A stretch of DNA of 40,172 nt. It comes from DATFPQ01 sp035264765. GTDB taxonomy: Bacteria; Actinomycetota; Actinomycetes; Actinomycetales; Angustibacteraceae. This document shows positions 1 to 6,969 of this stretch, one piece after another. The translations under genes and the position numbers were made by a program. The stretch lies in NCBI GenBank assembly GCA_035264765.1, contig DATFPQ010000105.1, positions 1-40,172 on the forward strand. Direction: 5' to 3'. Every line of letters begins with the position of its first letter. The first letter of the stretch is position 1. The notes under the pieces are model-generated. The model did no database searches and was not told the origin of the DNA. It was given only the letters and a program-made list of their open reading frames with translations.

Positions 1-2
1 CC

Positions 3-1652
3 GTGCGGCGCCTGCGCGCACCCGCCCCGGATCCCGCGGGCGCGCCGCCGTCCGGGGACCCAGGAGCCGAGTGGGACCTCCTGGTCCGGGCCGTCGACCA
101 GGTACAGAGCACCACCGCAAGCCTCCGCGACGCCACCGCGCGGGACGTCGGCGGCGCGGAGGCCGGCATCTTCGACGCGCACCTGGCCCTGCTGGCCGAC
201 GACGCGCTGCTGACCGACGCCCGCCAGCGGGTGGACGCCGGCTCGACCGCCGCGGCCGGGTGGGCGGCCGCCGTCGACCGGGTGCACACCCAGGTGGCCG
301 CGCTTCCGGACCCGTACCTGCGGGCGCGGGCGGCGGACGTGCGCGCCGTAGGAGATCAGGTGCTGCGCGTCTTGCTCGGCACCCCGCCGCCGCGACCCAG
401 CGGCACCGGCGTGCTCGTCGCGGCCGACCTGACCCCCGAGCAGGCGGCGGGCCTGGACGAGGCGACGGTACGGGCGGTCGTCCTGGCCGGCGGCAGCCCG
501 ACGTCACACGCCGCGATCCTGGCCCGCGCCCGCGGGATCCCCGCCGTCGTGGGCGCCGGTCCGCAGGCCCTGTCGCTGCCGGAGGGGACGCTGGTTGCGC
601 TGGACGGCGAGGCCGGCACCGTGGTGGTGCGGCCGGACGACGACGTGGTGGCCGACCACGAGCGCCGGCGCGTCGACCGGGACCGCCGACGGGCCGCGGC
701 GCTCGCCGCCGCAGCTGCCCCGGCGCGGACAACCGACGGCACCGCGGTCCGGGTCGCGTGCAACGTGGGTTCCGTGCAGGAGGCCCGCGTCGGGACCGCC
801 CAGGGCGCCGAGGGGTCGGGACTGGTCCGCACCGAGCTGTGCTTCGTCGGCCGCGCCGAGGAGCCAGACGTCGAGGAGCAGCACACGCTCTACCTGGAGC
901 TGGCGCGGGCGCTCGGCGGCCACCGGATGACGCTGCGCACCCTGGACGTCGGCGGCGACAAGCCCCTGCCCTACATCCCGGTGCCACACGAGGACAACCC
1001 TTTCCTTGGGCTGCGCGGCCTGCGGCTCGGCCTGGCCCGCGAGCAGGTGCTGGGGCGCCAGCTGACGGCCATCGCCCGGACGGCGCGGCAGACCCCGGTC
1101 GACGTGATGTTCCCGATGGTGTCGACGGTCGAGGAGCTCAGGCAGGCCAGGCACGTGCTGGACGGCGTGCTGGCGGCGGAGGGCGTGACCGCGGCGGACG
1201 GACTCCGGGTCGGGATCATGGTCGAGGTGCCGGCCGCCGCGCTGAAGGCGGCGGCATTCGCAGGACTTCTCGACTTCGTCAGCATCGGCACCAACGACCT
1301 CACGCAGTACGCACTCGCCGCCGAGCGCGGTAACCCGCACGTCGCGGGGCTGTCCGACGCGCTCGATCCCGGCGTGCTTCAGCTGATCGGTGCCGTCGGA
1401 CGGGCCGGGCAGGGACGGTTCGACGTCGCCGTGTGCGGGGAGGCGGCGTCGGACGAGGTCGCCGTTCCGCTGCTGCTGGGCCTCGGCGTCACCTCGCTCA
1501 GCGTGGCGCCGTCCGCGGTGGCGACGGTCAAGCAGCGGGTGCGCGGCCTCGACCTGCCGGCCTGCGAGCAGCTCGCCCGCAGGGCACTCGTGGCCGCCTC
1601 CAGCCAGGACGTGCGCGCCCTCGTCCGCGCCGAGATCGACCCACCGGGCTGA
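3..1652 (+). CDS. ptsI: PTS enzyme I (phosphoenolpyruvate-protein phosphotransferase), 5' end cut by window
   Basis: Cytoplasmic enzyme I takes phosphate from phosphoenolpyruvate and passes it to HPr, driving PTS sugar uptake. The visible 549 residues cover most of the family's ~560-aa length. The N-terminal strand with the usual G-I-x-x-S/G-P-G motif is missing because the gene begins before the window, so the GTG at 3 is not a real start. The phospho-histidine motif GGSPTSHAAILAR is present, with His at visible residue 169 (near base 507). The PEP-binding TIM-barrel domain has the TLDVGGDK, MFPMVSTVEEL, SIGTNDLTQY and CGEAASD (catalytic Cys) motifs, so the protein looks functional. No HPr or EIIBC gene is visible; any partner would lie upstream. 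It is followed 49 bp later by an unrelated SRPBCC gene with its own RBS. Confidence 0.93.
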   Translation: MRRLRAPAPDPAGAPPSGDPGAEWDLLVRAVDQVQSTTASLRDATARDVGGAEAGIFDAHLALLADDALLTDARQRVDAGSTAAAGWAAAVDRVHTQVAALPDPYLRARAADVRAVGDQVLRVLLGTPPPRPSGTGVLVAADLTPEQAAGLDEATVRAVVLAGGSPTSHAAILARARGIPAVVGAGPQALSLPEGTLVALDGEAGTVVVRPDDDVVADHERRRVDRDRRRAAALAAAAAPARTTDGTAVRVACNVGSVQEARVGTAQGAEGSGLVRTELCFVGRAEEPDVEEQHTLYLELARALGGHRMTLRTLDVGGDKPLPYIPVPHEDNPFLGLRGLRLGLAREQVLGRQLTAIARTARQTPVDVMFPMVSTVEELRQARHVLDGVLAAEGVTAADGLRVGIMVEVPAAALKAAAFAGLLDFVSIGTNDLTQYALAAERGNPHVAGLSDALDPGVLQLIGAVGRAGQGRFDVAVCGEAASDEVAVPLLLGLGVTSLSVAPSAVATVKQRVRGLDLPACEQLARRALVAASSQDVRALVRAEIDPPG

Positions 1653-1701
1653 GACCCGGCCCTGGGAGGGCTGCGGGCTACGCTCGCAAGGGAGGTGAGC
1701 C

Positions 1702-2160
1702 ATGGACGTCGACGTGCGGACGGACATCCTGATCGGGCGGCCGGTCGCCGAGGTGTTCAGCTACGCGGCGGAACCGGCCAACGCGCCCTCCTGGTACGCC
1801 AACATCCGCTCGGCGGAGTGGCGCACCGAGCCGCCGCTGGGGGTCGGCTCGCGGTTCGCGTTCGTCGCTCACTTCCTGGGGCGCCGGCTCGCCTATACCT
1901 ACGAGGTCGTCGAGCTCGTGCCCTGCGAGCGCCTGGTGATGCGCACCGAGCAGGGACCGTTTCCCATGGAGACCACCTACGCGTGGCAGGCCGACGGGCC
2001 GGACCGCACCCGCATGACCCTGCGCAACCGGGGGACGCCGTCGGGCTTCGCGTCAGTCGCGGCGCCGGTCCTCGCGCAGGCCATGAACCGCGCCAACACC
2101 AAGGACCTGACCCGGCTGAAGGAGCTGCTCGAGGGGCCGTGCGCGCCCGGGGACTGGTGA
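1702..2160 (+). CDS. SRPBCC family protein
   Basis: A 152-residue protein with the START/Bet v1-like helix-grip fold expected of SRPBCC proteins. It begins with the typical 'VDVDVRTDILIGRPVAEVFSYAAE' pattern (a beta strand, then PxxxVFxYxxxxxxxPxW) and contains NAPSWYANIRSAEW. The family binds hydrophobic ligands in a deep cavity. The ligand here is unknown, and such proteins are often called polyketide cyclase/dehydrase without biochemical support. The ATG at 1702 is preceded by a strong ribosome binding site (gggaggtgagcc). It lies convergent with the SDR gene, with 21 bp between their stop codons and no clear terminator. Confidence 0.85.
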   Translation: MDVDVRTDILIGRPVAEVFSYAAEPANAPSWYANIRSAEWRTEPPLGVGSRFAFVAHFLGRRLAYTYEVVELVPCERLVMRTEQGPFPMETTYAWQADGPDRTRMTLRNRGTPSGFASVAAPVLAQAMNRANTKDLTRLKELLEGPCAPGDW

Positions 2161-2181
2161 GGCGGGACGCCGAAAGGAGGG

Positions 2182-3027
2182 TCAGCCGCGGTACCGGGGT
2201 GCCAGCTCGGCGCCGCTGGCAGAGCGCAGAGCCAGCTCCGCCTCGACGAGGTGGTCGATCAGCGCCGGGTCGCCCAGCCCCGGGACGCAGACGACCTCAC
2301 CGCGGCGCAGGCCGGCGAGCGACGCCATGACAACCGCCTCCGCGGCCATCGCCCGGGCCGAGACGGTGACGAGGTCCGGCGCGCCATCGGGCACCGGCTC
2401 GAGCCCCTGCGCGGCGTGGAACTCGGTGGCCGTGTACCCGGGACAGACCACCTGCACCTGGACGCCGGTTCCCTGCAGCTCCGCGGCAAGTGTCCGAGTG
2501 AACGTGACGACGTAGCCCTTCGTCCCGGCGTAGACCGCTCGGTGCGGGAGCGGGTCGGGTGGAAGAGAACCGGCGAAGGCCAACAGGGAGGCCACGTTGA
2601 CGACGGCGCCGCCGCCCCGCCGAAGCATCCCCGGGACGACAGCCCGCGTGAGCAGCGTCGGAGCCGTCACGTTGAGCTCGACGACCTGCGCCAGCACGAC
2701 CGGGTCGGCCGCGTCGAAGGGGCCGTAGCCGCTGATGCCGGCGTTGTTCACCAGCATCGACACGTCGTCGTGGTGCAACCGCTCGAGGACGGCGGCGCGC
2801 TCGTCCGGTCGGGCCAGGTCGGCGACGAGCGGCTGCACCGACAGTCCGTACGTGTCGCGGAGCTCGTCGGCGAGCTGCTCAAGCCGGTGCGCCCGCCGGG
2901 CGACCAGCACGAGGTCGTACCCCTCCTCGGCCAGGTGCCCGGCGTAGTGCGCGCCGATACCGGACGACGCGCCCGTGACGACGGCGGTGCCGGGGATCGG
3001 GCTGTCGTCCGCCTCGGGTGCGGTCAT
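2182..3027 (-). CDS. SDR family NAD(P)-dependent oxidoreductase
   Basis: A 281-residue classical short-chain dehydrogenase/reductase. The Rossmann cofactor motif TGASSGIG is at residues 18-25 and NNAG at 94-97. The catalytic set is Ser147, Tyr166 and Lys170 (YAGTK). The C-terminal third is longer than the minimal ~250-aa SDR, and the start matches the subgroup annotated as general short-chain dehydrogenases (DltE/YqjQ-like). The substrate cannot be read from the sequence. The basic Ala-Arg-Arg (residues 43-45) after beta-2 favours NADP(H). The start is ATG at 3027. The upstream ~120 bp carries short tandem repeats and no clear promoter. Confidence 0.9.
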   Translation of the reverse strand: MTAPEADDSPIPGTAVVTGASSGIGAHYAGHLAEEGYDLVLVARRAHRLEQLADELRDTYGLSVQPLVADLARPDERAAVLERLHHDDVSMLVNNAGISGYGPFDAADPVVLAQVVELNVTAPTLLTRAVVPGMLRRGGGAVVNVASLLAFAGSLPPDPLPHRAVYAGTKGYVVTFTRTLAAELQGTGVQVQVVCPGYTATEFHAAQGLEPVPDGAPDLVTVSARAMAAEAVVMASLAGLRRGEVVCVPGLGDPALIDHLVEAELALRSASGAELAPRYRG

Positions 3028-3060
3028 CGCATCCTCGCCGCGCCTTGGGTCCTTGGCTTC

Positions 3061-3094
3061 CTGATGCCTTGGGTCCCCTGATGCCTTGGGTCCC
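3061..3094. repeat. Perfect 17-bp tandem repeat, two copies
   Basis: The unit ctgatgccttgggtccc occurs twice head to tail at 3061-3077 and 3078-3094. Part of the unit (gccttgggtcc) also occurs just upstream near 3041-3051, so the block looks like a small minisatellite in the gap between the SDR start and the small acidic protein's stop. It is less GC-rich than its surroundings. No function is evident. Confidence 0.9.
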
Positions 3095-3148
3095 TGCCTG
3101 CGATCTTTGATGCCTCAGTGCGTCGGGGGTCTCCGGGGCCGAGGACCC

Positions 3149-3397
3149 TCAATCCGGTGGCTCGACCGACCCCGCGCCCGGCTGGACGTCGTCGCCGTCG
3201 CCGAGGCCCGCGCCCTCATCGTCCCCCGTGTCCGGCGCGGGCTCGTCGCCGCTGTCCAGGGGGTCGACGTCGCCCGCGCTGACGCCGGGGAGGTCCGGCC
3301 TCGACTCGTCGTCCGACCGGACCGTCGAGCCTGCGTCCTCGTCCATGTTGGCGACGTCGTCGCCCGGGGTGTCCGTCACGCACTGCAGGTACCCCAC
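3149..3397 (-). CDS. small acidic low-complexity protein
   Basis: An 82-residue, strongly acidic, Gly/Asp-rich protein with no domain I recognise. Almost every codon ends in G or C, which supports coding on this strand. The sequence begins V-G-Y-L-Q-C-V-T-D-T-P-G-D-D and ends in Asp/Glu-Gly-Pro-rich disorder. I chose the GTG at 3397 because gagggg sits six bases before it. A second GTG at 3379 (VTDTPGDD) is an alternative start without as good an RBS. It is divergent from the P-loop kinase with under 50 bp between starts, so the two probably share a promoter region. Highly acidic disordered proteins of this kind are common in actinobacteria and mostly uncharacterised. Confidence 0.6.
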   Translation of the reverse strand: MGYLQCVTDTPGDDVANMDEDAGSTVRSDDESRPDLPGVSAGDVDPLDSGDEPAPDTGDDEGAGLGDGDDVQPGAGSVEPPD

Positions 3398-3443
3398 GGG
3401 GAGCCCCTCATGCGCCGGCCGGTGATTGCGCCACCCTGACCGG

Positions 3444-4007
3444 ATGGGCAGTGGCGACCACGACGAGGTGCAGCGCGGGTCCGTGGTCGAGCGGCTGCTC
3501 GCAGTACTCGGACGGCCGACGGTCGTCGTCCTCGTCGGCGCCGCGGGCTCCGGCAAGACGACGCTGCGCCGGGCACTGGTGACCGCCGGGTTCGACGCCG
3601 GCCTGGTGGTGAGCCTGGACGACCTCCGCCGGGAGGCACGGGAGGCCGACGCCGCGGCGGGCCGGGCGGTGCGTCCGCTGCAGGCCTACTCGCTCTCAGC
3701 GGTGCGCCGGGCCAACCGTCGATGCGACGCCCTGGCCGGCTTCGGCGCCGGGTACCTGGCGGACGCCACGCACCTGCGGCGGCGGGAGCGAGTGGTGCAC
3801 GTGCGGGCGGCGGCCTCGTGCGGCCTCCCAGCGGTCGCGGTCCTGCTTCCGGACCTCCCGCTGGAGCTGCTGCTGCGACGCGACGCCAGGCGCCCACGGG
3901 ACGAGCGGGTGCCACTCGACGTCCTCGTCCGCCAGGCCCACCGGCGCGCACTGCTTTCGCCCCAGCTGCTGTCGGACGACGGCTTCGTCGTCGTCGTCAC
4001 GGCCTGA
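3444..4007 (+). CDS. AAA family ATPase / P-loop kinase (Pnkp-kinase-like)
   Basis: A 187-residue P-loop protein. The Walker A motif GAAGSGKTT lies at residues 32-40 after a hydrophobic strand (TVVVLV), and a later VVSLDDLRRE resembles the acceptor-site Asp pair of small-molecule or polynucleotide 5'-kinases. The C-terminal half has an Arg-rich lid (LLLRRDARRPRDERVP) typical of the AAA_33/zeta-toxin/Pnkp kinase group. It probably phosphorylates a nucleic acid end or small molecule, but no substrate can be assigned. It lacks the phosphatase and ligase domains of full bacterial Pnkp. The ATG at 3444 has no clear Shine-Dalgarno sequence, so translation may be leaderless; a TTG at 3426 is also in frame. 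Confidence 0.75.
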   Translation: MGSGDHDEVQRGSVVERLLAVLGRPTVVVLVGAAGSGKTTLRRALVTAGFDAGLVVSLDDLRREAREADAAAGRAVRPLQAYSLSAVRRANRRCDALAGFGAGYLADATHLRRRERVVHVRAAASCGLPAVAVLLPDLPLELLLRRDARRPRDERVPLDVLVRQAHRRALLSPQLLSDDGFVVVVTA

Positions 4008-4141
4008 ACGCAGCGGGGTTCAATTCTCATGAATCAACTCTTAGTCGGAGGACTCGACGGCTTGACAGCGGTCGCGCTCGGCGAGGACGGTGAAAGGCGG
4101 ACGCGCCCAGGCAGGCACCATCGACTCCGAGCCGAGGCCGC

Positions 4142-4162
4142 GACGACCCGGGACGGGTCGTC
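4142..4162. promoter_or_regulatory. 8-bp hairpin in the 5' leader of the secreted hydrolase
   Basis: gacgaccc (4142-4149) pairs perfectly with gggtcgtc (4155-4162) around a 5-nt loop. It is followed by a C/T-rich stretch and, 38 bp later, the start codon of the secreted hydrolase. It could be a weak terminator for the upstream kinase gene or an attenuator of the hydrolase transcript. No U-run follows. Confidence 0.45.
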
Positions 4163-4200
4163 CCTCCTCCGTTCCGATCTGCTTCAACAGGAGGCAGACG

Positions 4201-5679
4201 ATGAACAAGCACGTCCACCTGTCCGCGGCCCTGGCCGCCGTCCTCACCGCGGGCGTGCTGGTGACCGTGCCGGCATCGGCCGGTCCCGCCACCTCGGCCC
4301 CCCGGACGACCAGCTTCACTATCGACTGGGCACCATGTCCGCAGGCCAAGGCCGTGCAGTGCGGAACCCTGCGCGTGCCGGTCGACTGGGCGCGGCCGAA
4401 CGGTCCACAGACGACGGTCGCGGTGTCCCGCCGTCCCGCCGACGACGCGGCCCACCGGCTCGGAGTCCTCTTCTACAACCCTGGTGGTCCGGGCGATGGC
4501 GCCACCAGCTACGTCCAGCTCGCGGAGCAGATCTTCTCCCCCACCCTGCGACGTCGGTTCGACCTCGTCGGCATGGACCCCCGCGGCGTGGGTGGCAGCG
4601 AGCACGTTCGCTGCGACGTCCCCGTGCTGACGCCGGACACGACCGTCTGGCCGCGTACCCGGAGCCAGTTCAACCGGCTGCTGCGGCACAACCGTGAGGT
4701 CGGACTCAGCTGTCTGCGCCGGACCGGAGCGCGCCTCGGGCACCTGGACACGGTGACGGTCGCCCGGGACCACGACGCCCTGCGACAGGCGCTCGGGGAG
4801 CGTCGGGTGAGCTGGCTCGGCCTGTCGTACGGGACCCAGCTGGCCGCGAACTACGCGGAGCTGTTCCCGAGGCACACCCGGGCGATGGTGCTGGACGCGG
4901 CGCTCGAGCACAGCCTGCCGGAGGTGGTCCAGGTCGCCGACGAGGCCATGGCGGCCGAGGACTCGTTCAACCGCTTCGTCGCCTGGTGCCGAACCGCAAC
5001 CTCCTGCGCCCTGCGGGGGCAGGCTGTCGGCACGGTGTTCGACCGGCTGGTCGCGCGGGCCAACCGGAAGCCCATCCCCGTGGAGGGGGCGATGCGGCCG
5101 GTCAACGGCGACGACATCCGGCAGGGCACGATCGGCCTGCTGCGGTTCAAGGAGCCCTCCATCTACGGCCCTGACCTGTCCTGGGCCGGGCTCTCTCGAG
5201 CGCTCAAGGCGACGTTGGACGGGAACGCCGCCCCGTTCGCCCCGCCACCGGCCGACGCCCCGCAGGACGGCATGTTCGCGCTGCTGTCCATCGCCTGCTT
5301 GGACTACGTTCCGCAGATCAGCTCCTACGGCGAGATGCGGCAGCGGATCCGGATGGGCCGCGAGGTGGCACCTCATCTGCAGGGGGCCTCGGAGACCTGG
5401 CAGGTTAACTATTGCATTGGGTGGCCGATGCGGGTCGTGAACCCGCCGCGGCAGCTGAACGTCCGTGGTGTCCGCACCCTCATCGTGCACGCGACTCACG
5501 ACCCGTCCGTCGCGTACAAGTGGGCGCACAGCCTGGCTGCGCAGATCGACGGCAGCGACATGCTGACCCGGATCGGTGACGGCCACACGTCGTCCCACAC
5601 CTCGACGTGCGTGATCCGGGCCATCGACCGCTACCTGGTGCGGCCGAGAGCGCGCGCGGACCGGGTCTGCCGCGACTGA
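4201..5679 (+). CDS. secreted alpha/beta hydrolase, S33 family (TAP-like tripeptidyl aminopeptidase)
   Basis: A 492-residue exported hydrolase. A signal peptide (MNKH, then a hydrophobic stretch to about residue 23, cleavage near PASA-G) is followed by an alpha/beta hydrolase fold. The oxyanion-hole motif NPGGPGDGA is at 93-101 and the nucleophile is Ser209 in GLSYG. The acid is likely Asp in VHATHDPS, and the catalytic His lies in DGHTSSHTS. The C-terminal block matches the TAP-like extension of Streptomyces tripeptidyl aminopeptidases and related esterases. Likely substrates are peptides with small N-terminal residues or hydrophobic esters outside the cell. ATG 4201 is chosen for its strong RBS (caggaggcagacg) and the signal peptide; in-frame codons upstream do not look coding. 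Confidence 0.9.
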   Translation: MNKHVHLSAALAAVLTAGVLVTVPASAGPATSAPRTTSFTIDWAPCPQAKAVQCGTLRVPVDWARPNGPQTTVAVSRRPADDAAHRLGVLFYNPGGPGDGATSYVQLAEQIFSPTLRRRFDLVGMDPRGVGGSEHVRCDVPVLTPDTTVWPRTRSQFNRLLRHNREVGLSCLRRTGARLGHLDTVTVARDHDALRQALGERRVSWLGLSYGTQLAANYAELFPRHTRAMVLDAALEHSLPEVVQVADEAMAAEDSFNRFVAWCRTATSCALRGQAVGTVFDRLVARANRKPIPVEGAMRPVNGDDIRQGTIGLLRFKEPSIYGPDLSWAGLSRALKATLDGNAAPFAPPPADAPQDGMFALLSIACLDYVPQISSYGEMRQRIRMGREVAPHLQGASETWQVNYCIGWPMRVVNPPRQLNVRGVRTLIVHATHDPSVAYKWAHSLAAQIDGSDMLTRIGDGHTSSHTSTCVIRAIDRYLVRPRARADRVCRD

Positions 5680-5700
5680 CGCAACCGGATCGGGTCGGTG

Positions 5701-6843
5701 TCACTCCGGAGGTGGGCCGAGCACGACCGCGGCGTTGTGGCCGCCCATGCCCAGGGAGGTCTTCACGGTCAGACCGCCATGGCACTCCACCGGGCCGGGC
5801 AGCAGCTGGGGGTGCCCCGGCGCGACGGGGGTGGGGGCAGGCAGGACCCCGCGCTCGTAACCCAGCAGCGAGGCGATGACCTCGACGCCGCCCGCCGCGC
5901 TCTGGCAGTGCCCCACCAGTGGCTTGGTGGAGAAGATCCCTACCTGCGGCCCGAGGACGGCCTCGGCCATGGCCGCCTCCGCGGCGTCGCACTGCCGGGT
6001 GCCGGGCCCGTGCGCGTTCAGCCACGCGATGTCCGCACCGCTGACCCCTGCGTTGTCCAACGCCCTGGATACGCAGAACTTGACCTGCTGGTGGGTGGGC
6101 TCGATCGAGATCACGTGGTGGCCGTCATGAGTCATGGCCCCACCCAGCATCTGGCCGTAGGCGCCGCTGCTGTCCGCGGAGACGACGAACGCCGCCGCCG
6201 CCTCTCCCATGACGAAACCGCGAGAGCCCTCTTGGAACGGCCGGCAGGCACGCAGGGCAGGTGCGTCGGCCACGGCCACGCCGAGCTCGACGAAGCCGGC
6301 GAGCAGCTCCGGTACGACCGAGAAGTCCGCCATGACCACGAGGACGTCCTTCACGATGCCGGCCTCGATCCACCCCTGTGCCGTGAGCAGCGCGGCATTG
6401 CCGGACGCGCACATGGCCGACGCGGTCATGACCGGACCCTTCCAGCCGAACTCCTGGACCATCAGCGACAGCGAGCTTGACGGCATCATGGCCGCGAAGG
6501 CCCGCCGACCGGACAGCTCGCGCCGGTACAGCCCGCGGAAGCCCACGACGTCCCCCTGGACCGTGGCGTGAACCACACCGACCGGCCCGGTCGGCGACCA
6601 TCCCCGGGTTCGAGCGTCGTGGACCGCCTCGCGGGCAGCTGAACGCAGGGCGCGGGCGTAGGCGCCCGGCCCGTCCGCGGGGTCGCCCTTGTCGGGTACG
6701 ACCGCGACGGTGGACAGCTCGTCGGGATCGAAGCTGAGGCCGCCGACGGGACGGGCCGCCGACTCGCCCGAGACCATCCCGTACCAGAGCTCCTCCTTGT
6801 CCCATCCGTAGGCCGTCACTGCTCCCATGCCGACGAACCACAT
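5701..6843 (-). CDS. beta-ketoacyl synthase (FabF/KAS II-like), stand-alone
   Basis: A 380-residue condensing enzyme with the complete thiolase-fold Cys-His-His triad: Cys145 in ASAMCASGNA, His278 in NAHGPGT and His312 in STKPLVGHCQSAAGG (with Lys307). It would catalyse decarboxylative condensation of malonyl-ACP with an acyl primer. It is shorter than FabF (~410 aa), begins abruptly at the first strand (MWFVGMGAVTAYGW) and has no neighbouring ACP, ketoreductase or chain-length factor, so its pathway is unclear. The ATG at 6843 follows aggaggtaacgcc, a very strong RBS. It is convergent with the secreted hydrolase (21 bp between stops) and divergent from the phosphatase gene. Confidence 0.88.
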   Translation of the reverse strand: MWFVGMGAVTAYGWDKEELWYGMVSGESAARPVGGLSFDPDELSTVAVVPDKGDPADGPGAYARALRSAAREAVHDARTRGWSPTGPVGVVHATVQGDVVGFRGLYRRELSGRRAFAAMMPSSSLSLMVQEFGWKGPVMTASAMCASGNAALLTAQGWIEAGIVKDVLVVMADFSVVPELLAGFVELGVAVADAPALRACRPFQEGSRGFVMGEAAAAFVVSADSSGAYGQMLGGAMTHDGHHVISIEPTHQQVKFCVSRALDNAGVSGADIAWLNAHGPGTRQCDAAEAAMAEAVLGPQVGIFSTKPLVGHCQSAAGGVEVIASLLGYERGVLPAPTPVAPGHPQLLPGPVECHGGLTVKTSLGMGGHNAAVVLGPPPE

Positions 6844-6879
6844 GGCGTTACCTCCTGTCCGTTACGTCTTTACTAAAAT

Positions 6880-6892
6880 GTGACAGAGTCAC
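6880..6892. promoter_or_regulatory. GTGAC-aga-GTCAC palindrome in a divergent promoter region
   Basis: A 5-bp inverted repeat with a 3-nt centre sits inside the most AT-rich stretch (about 6864-6882, tactaaaatg) between the ketosynthase and phosphatase genes. Its position suits an operator for either gene. It resembles a CRP half-site pair, but the spacer is one base short of the CRP consensus, so I do not assign it to CRP. Confidence 0.4.
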
Positions 6893-6969
6893 GGTCGTAC
6901 TGTGTGCCCACCGCCGGGACACAGCACGTCTTAGGGGGCTCACAGGGGCCACGCCGAGGGGTGAGAGCC

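Noticed and set aside
4027..5598. Long minus-strand open frame opposite the secreted hydrolase
   Set aside because: It lacks any recognised motif, and the plus-strand gene has a signal peptide, RBS and catalytic motifs.
5701..6843. Part of a polyketide synthase cluster
   Set aside because: No ACP, chain-length factor, ketoreductase or cyclase cluster accompanies the ketosynthase.
6880..6892. GTGAC-aga-GTCAC as a CRP site
   Set aside because: The spacing of the TGTGA and TCAC parts is one base short of the CRP consensus, so I list it only as a palindrome.
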